A stretch of DNA of 54,674 nucleotides, taken from contig SVLS01000013.1 in assembly GCA_015067835.1 (NCBI GenBank), forward strand, positions 1 through 54,674, given 5' to 3'. Below are positions 32,978-42,550 of this stretch, in pieces; position 1 is the stretch's first letter, and each line of letters begins with the position of its first letter. The position numbers and the translations under genes are program-made. The stretch is from Oscillospiraceae bacterium (GTDB lineage: Bacteria; Bacillota; Clostridia; Oscillospirales; Oscillospiraceae). The notes below the pieces were generated by a model. That model saw only the letters and a program-made list of their open reading frames with translations, did not search any database and was not told the DNA's origin.

Positions 32978-35583
32978 TGATTCAACATTTTCTTAAGCTT
33001 ATAAAGCTCGTTCATCGCCTCAATGGGCGTCAGCGTTTCCACGGAAATAGCAGAAAGGGCATCGCAAACCTGCTGGCTGCGCAAATCCATCATACTGATC
33101 TGCTCATCCTCCGCAGGACATTCCCTGTGGATATGTACCACACCGGCTTCCTGCTCCAGCTCCTCCAGAATTTCCTTGGCACGGGCAATCACCCCATTGG
33201 GAAGCCCAGCCAGCTTTGCAACCTCAACACCATAGCTGTCATCGGTTGCATCGGGGATGATTTTCCGCAGGAAAATCATCTTGTCTCCCCGCTTTTTCAC
33301 CGCAATGTTGTAGTTCTTTACATTGGGCAGCTTGTCTTCCATTGCGGACAGCTCGTGATAGTGGGTGGCGAACAGGGTTTTTGCGCCCAGCTTTTTGGGA
33401 TTTGCGGCATATTCCAGTACGGCACGGGCAATGGCCATACCGTCATAGGTGGAGGTGCCACGACCGATTTCGTCCAGAATCAGCAGGCTTTTTCCGGTTG
33501 CATATTTCAAAATAGAGGCAACCTCCGACATTTCAACCATAAAGGTGGATTGCCCGGAAGCCAAATCATCGCTGGCTCCGATACGGGTGAACACCCGGTC
33601 TACAATGCCGATGCGGGCGGCGCGAGCCGGCACGAAAGAGCCGATTTGTGCCATCAGGACAATCAATGCGACCTGCCGCATATAGGTGGATTTACCGGCC
33701 ATATTCGGACCGGTGATAATGCTCACCTGATGGTCGGCGCTGCCCAAATCTGTATCGTTGGGAACAAAAAGAGAGTCCGTGAGCATTACTTCCACCACAG
33801 GATGTCGGCCGTCAGTAATGGAAATCTCATTACCAAGGGTAATTTCCGGACGGCAGTAGCCCCGCTGAACGGCTACGGTGGCCAGACTGCACAGCACATC
33901 GGCTGTGGCCACAGCGGCGGCGGTGCTTTGCACGCGGCCGGCCTGCTGGGCAAGCTCTTCCCGCAGTTTGGTGAAAATCTGGTATTCCAGAGCGGTCAGC
34001 CGCTCCTTTGCGGTCAACACCTGATTTTCAAGTTCCTTCAATTCCTGCGTGATATAACGCTCACAGTTGGCTAGCGTCTGCTTGCGGATATATTCGGCAG
34101 GCACCTGGTCAATAAAGGACTTGGAGACCTCAATATAGTAACCGAATACCCGGTTATAGCTGACCTTCAGGGTGCGAATACCGGTCTTTTCCCGCTCCGA
34201 TGCCTCAATGGAGGCGATAATATCCTTGCCGCCGTCCATAATGCTGCGAAGACGGTCCGCCTCCGCATCTGCGCCGGGGCGAATGATACCGCCCTCCCGG
34301 ATGGTCAGCGGAGGGTCTTCAATAATGGTGTTTTCAATGCGGTCAGCACAGTCTGTTAAAGTCTCGATGGTTTCATTCAGCTTGCACAGCAGGGGAGACT
34401 CCAGATTCTCAAGCTGGGATTTGATGGCAGGAAGCGCACGCAGGCCCTGGGCAAGACCCAGTAAATCCCGACAGTTGACAGTGCCGGTAACGATGCGGGT
34501 CATCACACGCTCCAAATCCGAGACCTCCCGCAATGCTTCAGACAGCTCACTGCGGCAAATCGTTGCTTCCACCAGCTCTTCCACAGCGCTTTGGCGACGG
34601 CCAATTTCCAGCGGATCCAGAAGAGGTTTTTCCAGCCAGGAGCGCAGCATACGGCCGCCCATAGCGGTTCTGGTTTTGTCCAACACCCATAAGAGCGAAC
34701 CCTTTTTCTCCTTGGAGCGCAGGGTTTCTGTCAATTCCAGGTTGCGCCGGGCATCCAAATCCAGCTCCATAAACCGCCCGGTGGTGTAGTATTGCAATTC
34801 GCGGATGTGGGCCAAATCATTTTTCTGCAAGCGAATCAGGGTGCTTAAAAGCGCACCGCCGGCGATGATTGCCTCAGCAAAGCCGGAGATTCCCATCTCC
34901 TCCAGAGACCGCTGAAAATGCTTTTCCAGAACGGCCTGTGCCTGGGAAGCATCGAACTGCTCTGCTGTACCTTCATTGACACAGCAGTTCAGCCGGCGAA
35001 ACAGGGTGTCGTCAATGATGCTGTCGTAGGCGGCCTGACCGAAGCGGAGAATTTCCGCAGGGGAGAAGCGACCCAATTCCGAGGAAGCTGCCGGGGCATC
35101 CTGACAGGTGGTAACGAAAAAAGCACCGGTGGAAATGTCACAGAAGGCAAGTCCGTACTTCTCACTTCCGGCATAAAGACAGGAAAAATAATTGTTGCGG
35201 CTTTCCTCCAGCATACAACTTTCTGTGACGGTGCCGGGGGTGACAATTCTGGTAATATCCCGTTCCACCAGACCCTTTGTTGTGGCAGGATCCTGCATTT
35301 GCTCGCAAACGGCAACCTTGTAGCCTTTTGCGACCAGACGGGCAATGTAAGCATCCACGCTGTGATAGGGCACGCCGCACATGGGCGTCTGTTCTTCCTT
35401 GGGCTTGCCTCTGTCACGGGTGGTCAGGGTCAAATCCAGCTCCCGGGAGGCCACCTTGGCGTCCTCGTCAAACATTTCGTAGAAATCACCCAGTCGGAAC
35501 AGAAGAATACAGTCCTGATTGCGCTCTTTAATTTCGTTATACTGACGCTTCATGGGCGTCGGCTCTGTGTTTACAGTGGCCAT
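32974..35583 (-). CDS. mutS: DNA mismatch recognition protein MutS
   Basis: An 869-residue MutS1. The N-terminal mismatch-reading motif is GDFYEMF (Phe-x-Glu), followed by the connector and lever domains. The ATPase has Walker A TGPNMAGKSTYMRQ, the ST motif DDLASGQSTFMVEM, Walker B LLILDEIGRGTSTYDG, and FATHYHEL. The C-terminal helix-turn-helix ends with LYKLKKML. AAGGAG precedes the ATG, and miaB ends 14 nt upstream. Confidence 0.98.
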   Translation of the reverse strand: MATVNTEPTPMKRQYNEIKERNQDCILLFRLGDFYEMFDEDAKVASRELDLTLTTRDRGKPKEEQTPMCGVPYHSVDAYIARLVAKGYKVAVCEQMQDPATTKGLVERDITRIVTPGTVTESCMLEESRNNYFSCLYAGSEKYGLAFCDISTGAFFVTTCQDAPAASSELGRFSPAEILRFGQAAYDSIIDDTLFRRLNCCVNEGTAEQFDASQAQAVLEKHFQRSLEEMGISGFAEAIIAGGALLSTLIRLQKNDLAHIRELQYYTTGRFMELDLDARRNLELTETLRSKEKKGSLLWVLDKTRTAMGGRMLRSWLEKPLLDPLEIGRRQSAVEELVEATICRSELSEALREVSDLERVMTRIVTGTVNCRDLLGLAQGLRALPAIKSQLENLESPLLCKLNETIETLTDCADRIENTIIEDPPLTIREGGIIRPGADAEADRLRSIMDGGKDIIASIEASEREKTGIRTLKVSYNRVFGYYIEVSKSFIDQVPAEYIRKQTLANCERYITQELKELENQVLTAKERLTALEYQIFTKLREELAQQAGRVQSTAAAVATADVLCSLATVAVQRGYCRPEITLGNEISITDGRHPVVEVMLTDSLFVPNDTDLGSADHQVSIITGPNMAGKSTYMRQVALIVLMAQIGSFVPARAARIGIVDRVFTRIGASDDLASGQSTFMVEMSEVASILKYATGKSLLILDEIGRGTSTYDGMAIARAVLEYAANPKKLGAKTLFATHYHELSAMEDKLPNVKNYNIAVKKRGDKMIFLRKIIPDATDDSYGVEVAKLAGLPNGVIARAKEILEELEQEAGVVHIHRECPAEDEQISMMDLRSQQVCDALSAISVETLTPIEAMNELYKLKKMLNQ

Positions 35584-35597
35584 ATAGCTTCTCCTTC

Positions 35598-37001
35598 TTA
35601 AGAAAGAATACCGGTCAGACTCCAGGTGGTAGCACCGGTAATGGTTACAAACTGATAAGTACCGATCAAAGAGGGAGCTCCCTCCAATCGAACAAGGCGT
35701 CCGCCCTCTGTCCGGGCGGTGAGATAATTTTTGTCCGTCCCATCAATGAGACAGCGCAGTTCTTTCCCGATATAGCTTTCGTGAATTTCTTCAGAAATGC
35801 GGTTTTGAACACTGCACAGCCGGTCAAACCGGCGATTTTTCTCTTCCTTGGGGGTAGGGTCATCCATAGAAGCGGCAGGCGTTCCGGTACGGGGAGAGAA
35901 AATAAAGGTAAAGAGAGAATCGTAGCGAACCTGCTCAATCAAGGAGATGGTTTCCTCAAATTCCTCCTCCGTCTCTCCCGGGAAGCCCACAATCACATCC
36001 GATGTCAGCACCAAATCCGGCATTACAGACTTGGCATAATTGACAGTTTCCAGATATTTTTCCCGGTCATAATGCCGGTTCATCGCCTTCAGCACCCGGG
36101 AAGAGCCGGATTGGAAGGGCAGATGAAGCTGCTTGGCAATTTTCGGGGAAGCGGCCATGGTATCGAATAGCTTTTTACCTGCATCCCGGGGATGGCTGGT
36201 CATAAAGCGAACCAGAAAATCTCCGGGCAGAGCAGCAATTTCCGCCAGCAAATCAGAAAAATCCACCCCGTCAGGTAAATCCTTTCCGTAGGAGTTGACA
36301 TTTTGCCCCAGCAGGGTAATTTCCTTGCAGCCGTTTTCAATCAGAGCGCGGCATTCTGCCAGAATGCTTTCTTTTTCCCGACTACGCTCCCGTCCGCGCA
36401 CATAAGGCACGATGCAATAGGTGCAGAAGTTGTTGCAGCCGTACATAATGGACACCCAGGCTTTCAGGGCATTATCCCGCACCTGGGGGATACCTTCTGC
36501 AATAGAGCCGGCTTCGTCCTCTACATAGAACTGCCGTTTTTGCCCATTGAGCACCTTCCACAGAATTTCAGGGAACTGCCAAAGGTGATGGGTAGAGAAG
36601 CAGCCGTCCACATGGGGGTAGCTTTTGCGGATGCGCTCGGAAACCTTTTGCTGACCGGGCATACAGCCGCAAATAAAGATTTTTTGTGCCGGATGGCGCT
36701 TTTTGGTGTGGGTCAGTGCGCCCAAATTGCCGAAAACCCGCTGCTCGGCGTGTTCACGGATGGCGCAGGTGTTCATCACAACCACATCAGCCCCTTCTGC
36801 CTCCTGAACGATGGCATAGCCGCATTGGGACAGATAGCCCCGGATTTTTTCGGAGTCGGCTTCGTTTTGCTGACAGCCGTAGGTCTCCACATAGGCGGTG
36901 GGGGTGCGTTTTTCATTCAGCCAATAGGCATTTATTTTATCACAGAAGGCAAACTGACAGGCCAGCTGCTCTTCAGAAATAACCGTTGTTTTGGTATTCA
37001 T
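35598..37001 (-). CDS. miaB: tRNA-2-methylthio-N6-dimethylallyladenosine synthase
   Basis: Radical-SAM methylthiotransferase acting on i6A37 in tRNA. It has 467 residues. The UPF0004 domain carries three cluster cysteines (VETYGCQQNEAD, NTCAIREHAE, FICGCMPGQ). The radical-SAM domain has CNNFCTYCIVPYVRGRERS. A C-terminal TRAM domain is at about 400-467. The ATG at 37001 has GGAGG 7 nt upstream; in-frame codons further upstream are noncoding leader. It heads the operon miaB-mutS-CPBP-mutL-miaA-hfq. Confidence 0.96.
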   Translation of the reverse strand: MNTKTTVISEEQLACQFAFCDKINAYWLNEKRTPTAYVETYGCQQNEADSEKIRGYLSQCGYAIVQEAEGADVVVMNTCAIREHAEQRVFGNLGALTHTKKRHPAQKIFICGCMPGQQKVSERIRKSYPHVDGCFSTHHLWQFPEILWKVLNGQKRQFYVEDEAGSIAEGIPQVRDNALKAWVSIMYGCNNFCTYCIVPYVRGRERSREKESILAECRALIENGCKEITLLGQNVNSYGKDLPDGVDFSDLLAEIAALPGDFLVRFMTSHPRDAGKKLFDTMAASPKIAKQLHLPFQSGSSRVLKAMNRHYDREKYLETVNYAKSVMPDLVLTSDVIVGFPGETEEEFEETISLIEQVRYDSLFTFIFSPRTGTPAASMDDPTPKEEKNRRFDRLCSVQNRISEEIHESYIGKELRCLIDGTDKNYLTARTEGGRLVRLEGAPSLIGTYQFVTITGATTWSLTGILS

Positions 37002-37136
37002 TGGGAATCCTCCGGATGATACTTTCTCAATATGAAATAGTACCATTTTTTTCGGTTTTTTGCAAGGGCTGCAGGTCACTTTTTTCTGATATTCCGAAGG
37101 AATGCCTGTGAAATTGTAAATAAATTGTGTTCCGTC

Positions 37137-37165
37137 TTGCTTTTCGGCGGCATTTATGGTAGAAT
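37137..37165 (+). promoter_or_regulatory. Promoter of the foldase gene
   Basis: TTGCTT (37137-37142), a 17-bp spacer and TAGAAT (37160-37165), about 40 nt upstream of the ATG. Confidence 0.65.
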
Positions 37166-37206
37166 TCAACTATTCTATGCCCGGAAAGTGGGAGAAAGAG
37201 GAAACT

Positions 37207-38913
37207 ATGGTATGTAAGAACTGTGGATTGCAGCTGGAAGATGGGCTGAAAACCTGCCCGGCTTGCGGCGAAAATCTCGAAAAAATAAGAAAACCCAAAG
37301 CACCGAAAAAGCCTTGGAGCAAAAAGAAAAAAACCACGCTGATTTGCACCCTTACAGCAAGTGTTTTGGTGCTGGCGCTGCTGATTACAGCGACTGCTGT
37401 TTTGTGGCAGCCCTTTATCGCTCCGAGACTGCGGGGAAATGATGTTTACTGCAGAGACAATTACCAATTCTCTGAGTTCTGGGCCAATGCCGCTCACGAT
37501 GATGTGGTCGCCACCATGGGAGACTACAAGCTGACTAACGGTGTGCTTCAGGTGTATTACTGGATGCAGGCCTATGACCTGCTGGAATACTACACCGAGA
37601 TGTATGGACAGTATGCTACCTACTATATGGGTCTGGATTTGTCCAAGCCTCTCAGCGAGCAGATTTGCAACGAGAAAAACGGTATGACCTGGGAGCAATA
37701 CTTCCTGGAGGATGCCTTCTATGCCTGGCACCGTTATCAGGCGCTGTATGACGAGTCCAAGAAGCAGGGCTATCAGCTGCCCGGTGAATATAGAAAGTAT
37801 TTTGCCGAAATAAAGACCAATATGGAAAAAGCTGCCAAGGAAGAGGGCTACGACAGCGTGGATGCTATGCTGCGCAAAGACCTGGGCGGTACGGTTACCT
37901 TTGATGACTACTATACCTATATGGAGACCTACTATGTCGGTCAGCTTTATTTTACCGATGTGACAGCCCGCTTGGTGTTTACCGAAGCGGAGCTGGAGAA
38001 GTACTACCAGGAAAATCTGGAGGAGCTGAAGAAAAGCGGTATCAGCAAGGAAAGCGGCAAGCTGGTGGATTTGCGTAACATTCTGGTAAAGCCTGTGGCC
38101 ACCAAGGATGAGCACGGCAATACAATTTACACCGAGGAAGCCTGGCAGGAATGCCTGGAAAAGGCACAGACCATTATGGACACCTGGCTGACCGGTGCAA
38201 AGACGGAAACCTCCTTCTCTGCGTTGGCAGAAAAGAAGTCGGAAGATGACAGAACCTCTGAAAACGGGGGTCTGACGGAGTATCTGGGCAAAAACAGTTG
38301 GGTGACGGTGGATGTACGCCATATTCTGGTGATTCCCGAGGGCGGCACCAAGAGCGAGGATGGCACAAAGGTGACTTATTCCGACGAGGAATGGGAAGCC
38401 TGCCGCAAGGAAGCGCAGGCATTGCTTGACCAATATTTGGCGGGCGAAAAGACGGCAGAAGCCTTCGGTGCTTTGGCCAATGCCCACAGTGATGACAATA
38501 ACGGCAAGGTGACCAACGGCGGCCTGTATGAAGATGTTTATTTGGGTCAAATGGTTAAGCCCTTCGAGGAGTGGATTTTCGACGGCAGCCGTCAGGTGGG
38601 AGAAACCGGTCTTGTAAAAACGGAGTACGGCTATCACGTGATGTACTTTGTACACCGGGACGGTGCTGTGGACGAGTGGGCGTTTGCCGAGGAGCGTGTA
38701 GGCGGCGATCATACACTGGTGAAAACCGACGAGGGCTACCAGATTTTGTTCTACATTTCTGATGAGCCGGGCTGGGAAGTCTATTGCAGAAAAGGGCTGA
38801 TGTCCAAGACAACTCAGGAGTTGCTTGAATCCTATATGGAGGCACGTCCCATAACAAAGGATTATCGGGCAATTAAGCTGAGCCAGAGAACAGAAGCGCT
38901 GAAAGAATCGTAA
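37207..38913 (+). CDS. Membrane-anchored parvulin-type foldase with N-terminal zinc ribbon
   Basis: A 568-residue protein. It starts with a cytoplasmic zinc ribbon CKNCGLQL...CPACGENL (about 3-22), a very basic stretch (KKPWSKKKKT), and one transmembrane helix (about 46-66). A large extracellular part follows with a SurA/PrsA-like helical region. A parvulin half-repeat (LRNILVKP...SENGGLTEYL) and a full parvulin domain (VRHILVIPEGG...NGGLYEDVYLGQMVKPFEEW...GYHVMYFVHR) come next. Parvulins isomerise prolyl bonds of secreted proteins. Neighbour: a cell-wall amidase. Inferred: folding of exported wall proteins. GAAAGAGG lies upstream of the ATG; the upstream in-frame codons precede the promoter-proximal leader. 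Confidence 0.85.
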   Translation: MVCKNCGLQLEDGLKTCPACGENLEKIRKPKAPKKPWSKKKKTTLICTLTASVLVLALLITATAVLWQPFIAPRLRGNDVYCRDNYQFSEFWANAAHDDVVATMGDYKLTNGVLQVYYWMQAYDLLEYYTEMYGQYATYYMGLDLSKPLSEQICNEKNGMTWEQYFLEDAFYAWHRYQALYDESKKQGYQLPGEYRKYFAEIKTNMEKAAKEEGYDSVDAMLRKDLGGTVTFDDYYTYMETYYVGQLYFTDVTARLVFTEAELEKYYQENLEELKKSGISKESGKLVDLRNILVKPVATKDEHGNTIYTEEAWQECLEKAQTIMDTWLTGAKTETSFSALAEKKSEDDRTSENGGLTEYLGKNSWVTVDVRHILVIPEGGTKSEDGTKVTYSDEEWEACRKEAQALLDQYLAGEKTAEAFGALANAHSDDNNGKVTNGGLYEDVYLGQMVKPFEEWIFDGSRQVGETGLVKTEYGYHVMYFVHRDGAVDEWAFAEERVGGDHTLVKTDEGYQILFYISDEPGWEVYCRKGLMSKTTQELLESYMEARPITKDYRAIKLSQRTEALKES

Positions 38914-38921
38914 ATAAACGC

Positions 38922-38955
38922 GGGACCTGTTGCTTGTCAACGGGTCCCATTTCTT
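38922..38955 (+). terminator. Terminator after the foldase gene
   Basis: An 11-bp stem GGGACCTGTTG/CAACGGGTCCC (one G-T pair) with a 5-nt loop, followed by ATTTCTT. Confidence 0.8.
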
Positions 38956-38976
38956 GTCGAACGGATGGATTTTCCG

Positions 38977-39006
38977 TTGACACAGGGCGTATTTGCGTGA
39001 TATAAT
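38977..39006 (+). promoter_or_regulatory. Promoter of the amidase gene
   Basis: TTGACA (38977-38982), an 18-bp spacer and TATAAT (39001-39006), with an extended -10 TGA just upstream. Confidence 0.88.
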
Positions 39007-39037
39007 ACGCGCGAGAAAAATTACGGGAGGACAATAT

Positions 39038-40549
39038 ATGGCGATTCAGGAAAGACCGCGCCAACCAAAGAAGCCTTTGGTGTTGTCAAATAATTTGCTG
39101 TTTATCATCATCGGAGTTTTGGCAGTATTGCTGGTGGTGCTGATTGTACTTAGCGTCAATATAGGCAATACACCCCCTGCAGATACACAACCCAGCAGTG
39201 AACCCACAACCACACCCACAACGGCACCCACAACGGCACCAACAACAGCACCGACGACTCAGCCGCCTGCACCGACGCGGCCGGTCACACCCAGCGGCGG
39301 AAACTATGTCAATGTTGGTGAAGGATATATTGTCGAGGTGGTTCGCACCAATGTGGAAACCTTTGACGGGGATACCAACGACGATTATTCCCATCCCACC
39401 AGTAATTACCTGCCGGAAGGCACGGTAGACTACTGCGCCCGTGAGCCGGTGTATGGCGGAAAAACGGCCTATGTGCTGATGAGAAGCGGTCACCGGACTT
39501 ATATGAAAAAGAAAATCTATCCTCCTGTGGAATACGTACCGGAGGTTAAGCAGTATGAAGGCACGCTGCCGGATCACAATGAGCTCAGCGTGGTCTCTTT
39601 GCAGATGCAGGGGAATCATACGATCCTGACTTTGGATACGCTTTGGAAAGCACCCTTCTATTTTGAGCTTGCGCCCCAAAAATACAGATATCCCAACGGC
39701 AAAGGTGATCGGGATTATGCAGTCACCAGCGTCACAGCCACATATATCGACATTACTTTCTGCTACGCCACATCCTTTTCAGGACAGGTGCAGATTCCTG
39801 CCGGACATCCGCTGTTTAAGTCTGCAGAGGTGATTCAAAACGAATCGGATTGTACTCTGCGGTTACATCTGCGGAAAGCGGGCGGTTTCTACGGCTGGCA
39901 CGCCTACTATAACGACCAGGATCAGCTGTGCTTCCAGTTCTTGAATCCTGCCAAGGCAACGGCAGCCCAGAATAAGTACGGTGTAAATCTGACCGGTGTG
40001 CGGATTATGCTGGATGTGGGTCACGGCGGTATGGACGGCGGTGCAGTGGGCAAGGATGCAGCCGGCATCGAGTGGGAAGAGGCGGATTTGAACCTGTCCC
40101 TGGCGCTGGCATTGAAAGCGGAGCTGGAAAGTACGGGCGCAACGGTGATTATGAACCGCACCGGAGATACGAAAATTGACATCAACGCCCGGCAGGATGA
40201 CCTGATGGACACCGCACCGGATATTTGCGTGGCAATTCACCAGAATTCTTACACCAATGCCAATGTATCCGGCTTCGATGCGATGTACTATACGCCTTTC
40301 TCTCAGCCCCTGGCAGAGAAAATCTACTCTTATACTACACAATCCGGCGTCTATCAAGAGACAAACCGGAAATGGTCAGTGGTATATTTCATGATGCGCC
40401 AGTCTGTCTGCCCTGTGGTGCTGACGGAGAATGGCTATGTGTCCAACCTGGAGGATTTGGCAGGCATGGTCAATCCTGAGGTGGTGCAGGCCAAGGCAGA
40501 GGCAATCGCCCATGGTATTGCGGATTACTTCCTGACAATCAACAAATAA
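39038..40549 (+). CDS. N-acetylmuramoyl-L-alanine amidase (Amidase_3), membrane-anchored
   Basis: Cleaves the bond between muramic acid and the stem peptide. It has 503 residues: a basic N-terminus, one membrane anchor (about 20-41), a Pro/Thr-rich linker with PTTAPTTAPTT repeats (about 50-85), a central beta-rich region, and the C-terminal zinc amidase domain (about 325-500). Zinc/catalytic residues are visible in MLDVGHGGMDGG (His), WEEADLNLSLA (Glu), VAIHQNSYTN (His) and LTENGYVSN (Glu). The ATG at 39038 has GGGAGG 7 nt upstream. Likely a daughter-cell separation or wall-turnover enzyme. Confidence 0.93.
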   Translation: MAIQERPRQPKKPLVLSNNLLFIIIGVLAVLLVVLIVLSVNIGNTPPADTQPSSEPTTTPTTAPTTAPTTAPTTQPPAPTRPVTPSGGNYVNVGEGYIVEVVRTNVETFDGDTNDDYSHPTSNYLPEGTVDYCAREPVYGGKTAYVLMRSGHRTYMKKKIYPPVEYVPEVKQYEGTLPDHNELSVVSLQMQGNHTILTLDTLWKAPFYFELAPQKYRYPNGKGDRDYAVTSVTATYIDITFCYATSFSGQVQIPAGHPLFKSAEVIQNESDCTLRLHLRKAGGFYGWHAYYNDQDQLCFQFLNPAKATAAQNKYGVNLTGVRIMLDVGHGGMDGGAVGKDAAGIEWEEADLNLSLALALKAELESTGATVIMNRTGDTKIDINARQDDLMDTAPDICVAIHQNSYTNANVSGFDAMYYTPFSQPLAEKIYSYTTQSGVYQETNRKWSVVYFMMRQSVCPVVLTENGYVSNLEDLAGMVNPEVVQAKAEAIAHGIADYFLTINK

Positions 40550-40554
40550 ACAGC

Positions 40555-40583
40555 AAAATGCGCTGCTTCCGCAGCGCATTTTT
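40555..40583. terminator. Bidirectional terminator between amidase and dus
   Basis: Stem AAAATGCGCTGC/GCAGCGCATTTT with a TTCC tetraloop, symmetric A and T runs. Confidence 0.9.
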
Positions 40584-40584
40584 G

Positions 40585-41505
40585 TTATTTCAGCGGCAAG
40601 GCCTGGAAGATTTCGGCCACAATGCTTTTGTATTCCGGTAAATCCGTGGTTTTGCGCAGGCGCTTGCCCAGCTTTTCGCTGTTTTCAAAGCGGGGGAGGA
40701 GATAACTCCAGTTCTCCTTCAGGCGAAACATTGCGTTACGACTGCCGCCGAACAGCACCAGATATTCTTCCAAAAGGGCGTCGTGAAAGGCTTTCAGCGT
40801 TTCTTTTTTCGTTCCGCCCACCAGCATTCCCGGGTCTGCAATCAGCCCACGCCCCAGCATCAGGCTCTGGATTTGCGGGTATGCATTTTTGATTTTTTCA
40901 CAATCTGAAAGGCTAAAAAGGTCGCCGTTGTAGCACAGAGGATGCTTGCTGTTCCGAACCGCATAGTGAAACATTTCCATATCCACAGCCCCTTGGTAAA
41001 ATTGCTTGCGTACACGGGGATGAACAGTAAGCTCTGCGATGGGATAGCGATTCAAAATCGCAAGAACAGCCGGAAATTCCTCTGATTGTGTTAGACCCAG
41101 CCGGGTTTTGACGGAAACAGGGAGGGTTGCGGAAGAAAAAACAGTGTCGAAAAATCTGTCCAGCGCGTCCAAATCTGCCAGCATTCCGGCTCCTTTCCCC
41201 TTGGCGACTACCGTTCCGGAGGGACAGCCGATATTCAAATTTACTTCGTTATAGCCCCGTTCCTTGCAGACCTCTGCTGCCCAGAGAAAATCCTCGGCGT
41301 TTTTTGTCAACACTTGCGGAACAGCTGAAAATGCCACGGAGTCAGCAAGTGGGAGTTCCCGGCTTTCTTTTGCAGATAGGGTTCGGTGCATGGTGGGGGA
41401 GAAGAAGGGCATATAATATCGGTCAACACCACCAAAAAAGTGATGATGCAGACGGCGGTAAACGCTGTCGGTCAAGCCCTCCATAGGGGCAAAGCAGTAT
41501 CGCAT
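40585..41505 (-). CDS. tRNA-dihydrouridine synthase family protein
   Basis: FMN-dependent reduction of uridine to dihydrouridine in tRNA. It has 306 residues. The N-terminal barrel starts YCFAPMEGLTDSVYRRL; the active-site cysteine is in NLNIGCPSGTVVAKGKGAGML, and the FMN contacts in VSVKTRLG, VHPR and LMLGRGLIADPG. Length and motif fit the Dus group but the A/B/C specificity cannot be fixed. GGAGG is 5 nt before the ATG. It is tail-adjacent to the AraC gene (9 nt), both on the minus strand. Confidence 0.92.
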   Translation of the reverse strand: MRYCFAPMEGLTDSVYRRLHHHFFGGVDRYYMPFFSPTMHRTLSAKESRELPLADSVAFSAVPQVLTKNAEDFLWAAEVCKERGYNEVNLNIGCPSGTVVAKGKGAGMLADLDALDRFFDTVFSSATLPVSVKTRLGLTQSEEFPAVLAILNRYPIAELTVHPRVRKQFYQGAVDMEMFHYAVRNSKHPLCYNGDLFSLSDCEKIKNAYPQIQSLMLGRGLIADPGMLVGGTKKETLKAFHDALLEEYLVLFGGSRNAMFRLKENWSYLLPRFENSEKLGKRLRKTTDLPEYKSIVAEIFQALPLK

Positions 41506-41514
41506 AGCGACCTC

Positions 41515-42396
41515 CTAGATATGTAAATTCGTGCCAAGAGATTGCACATAAGCACGGGGAGATAATCCGTAAACCTTGCGGAAGGCGCGGAAAAAAGCGG
41601 GGTAATCGCCAAAACCGCAGGCGGCATAAACCTCCACCGGCTTTTGCCCCTGCGCCATCAGCTGTCGGGCAATGAGCAGGCGCTTTTTTTGGATGTACTG
41701 GTAGATGCCGGTGCCCATTTGTTTGTTGAATTCGTGGCTTAAATGATATTTGCTGACGAAAAAACGTTCTGCCAGCATATCCAGAGACAGCTGCTCCTGA
41801 TAATGGGAATTGATGTAATCAATCACCTGCGTCACGACGGAGGCAGCGCTGGGCTTTGCTTCCGCGGTGATATGGGAGGAATCCGCCAAACGGTTGATGT
41901 GAATCATCAGCTCGGTGAGCCGGCTTTGCCGCAGAAGATCCCATCCAAAGGCGGCCTGCTTCTGCTCCTGCAGAATGGATTCCATCATAGTGGGAATGGT
42001 GCGCTTTTGCTCAGCAGAAAGGTATAGAAGATTTCCGTAATGAGGCCGCGTCATATCAAAGCAGCGGCACAAATCCGTCTGGCCGCTGGACAGCTGCTGC
42101 AAATAGCTGGGAGAAATCCAGAGCATATAGCGCTCGTACGGCGTATCGTTGGACTTGATGTACACCTGATGAAGCTCCCGGGGATTAATGATGAGCATAT
42201 CACCGGGGCGCATACGGTACACTCGGCTTTCGATGACATAGGTCACATCTCCGGAAATAAGAAAATTCACCTCGTAGAAGTCGTGGTGATGAAGCTCTAC
42301 ATCCTTCAAATCCGTATCCCATTTGTGCACAATTTCAAAATCCGGCTGCAGCATTTTCTGCCGGGGGTCAAAGCTGGAAAAAGGCTGATTCAACAC
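41515..42396 (-). CDS. AraC-family regulator of the galacturonate operon
   Basis: A 293-residue regulator. The N-terminal cupin sensor (about 20-140; ELHHHDFYEVNFLISGDVTYVIE in pieces, RMRPGDMLIINPRELHQV) is followed by a C-terminal double helix-turn-helix (about 190-288; LSLDMLAERFFVSKYHLSHEFNK and VEVYAACGFGDYPAFFRAFRKVYGLSPRAY in pieces). It is divergent from uxaBAC, so it likely senses a uronate or a derivative and activates that operon. I choose GTG at 42396 (GGAGG 6 nt upstream); a TTG at 42399 is too close to that site. Confidence 0.9.
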   Translation of the reverse strand: MLNQPFSSFDPRQKMLQPDFEIVHKWDTDLKDVELHHHDFYEVNFLISGDVTYVIESRVYRMRPGDMLIINPRELHQVYIKSNDTPYERYMLWISPSYLQQLSSGQTDLCRCFDMTRPHYGNLLYLSAEQKRTIPTMMESILQEQKQAAFGWDLLRQSRLTELMIHINRLADSSHITAEAKPSAASVVTQVIDYINSHYQEQLSLDMLAERFFVSKYHLSHEFNKQMGTGIYQYIQKKRLLIARQLMAQGQKPVEVYAACGFGDYPAFFRAFRKVYGLSPRAYVQSLGTNLHI

Positions 42397-42477
42397 CAAT
42401 CACCTCCACAAAAACATCATACTGCCGCTCCTGCCGCCTGTCAAGAAAAATATAGCAATAATCACAATGTTTTATCG

Positions 42478-42517
42478 CAAAATATGATATTTTGTTGTAA
42501 AAAATTAGAGCTATAAT
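42478..42517 (+). promoter_or_regulatory. uxa operon promoter with 17-bp palindrome
   Basis: The perfect palindrome CAAAATATGATATTTTG (42478-42494) takes the place of a -35 box. TATAAT follows at 42512-42517 with no good -35 at 17 bp. TTTTA and TAAAA flank the palindrome symmetrically. This fits an activator- or repressor-controlled promoter; AraC proteins more often bind direct repeats, so the palindrome may belong to another dimeric regulator. Confidence 0.65.
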
Positions 42518-42550
42518 AAAATTATCAAAATATCAATAATGGAGGCTATT

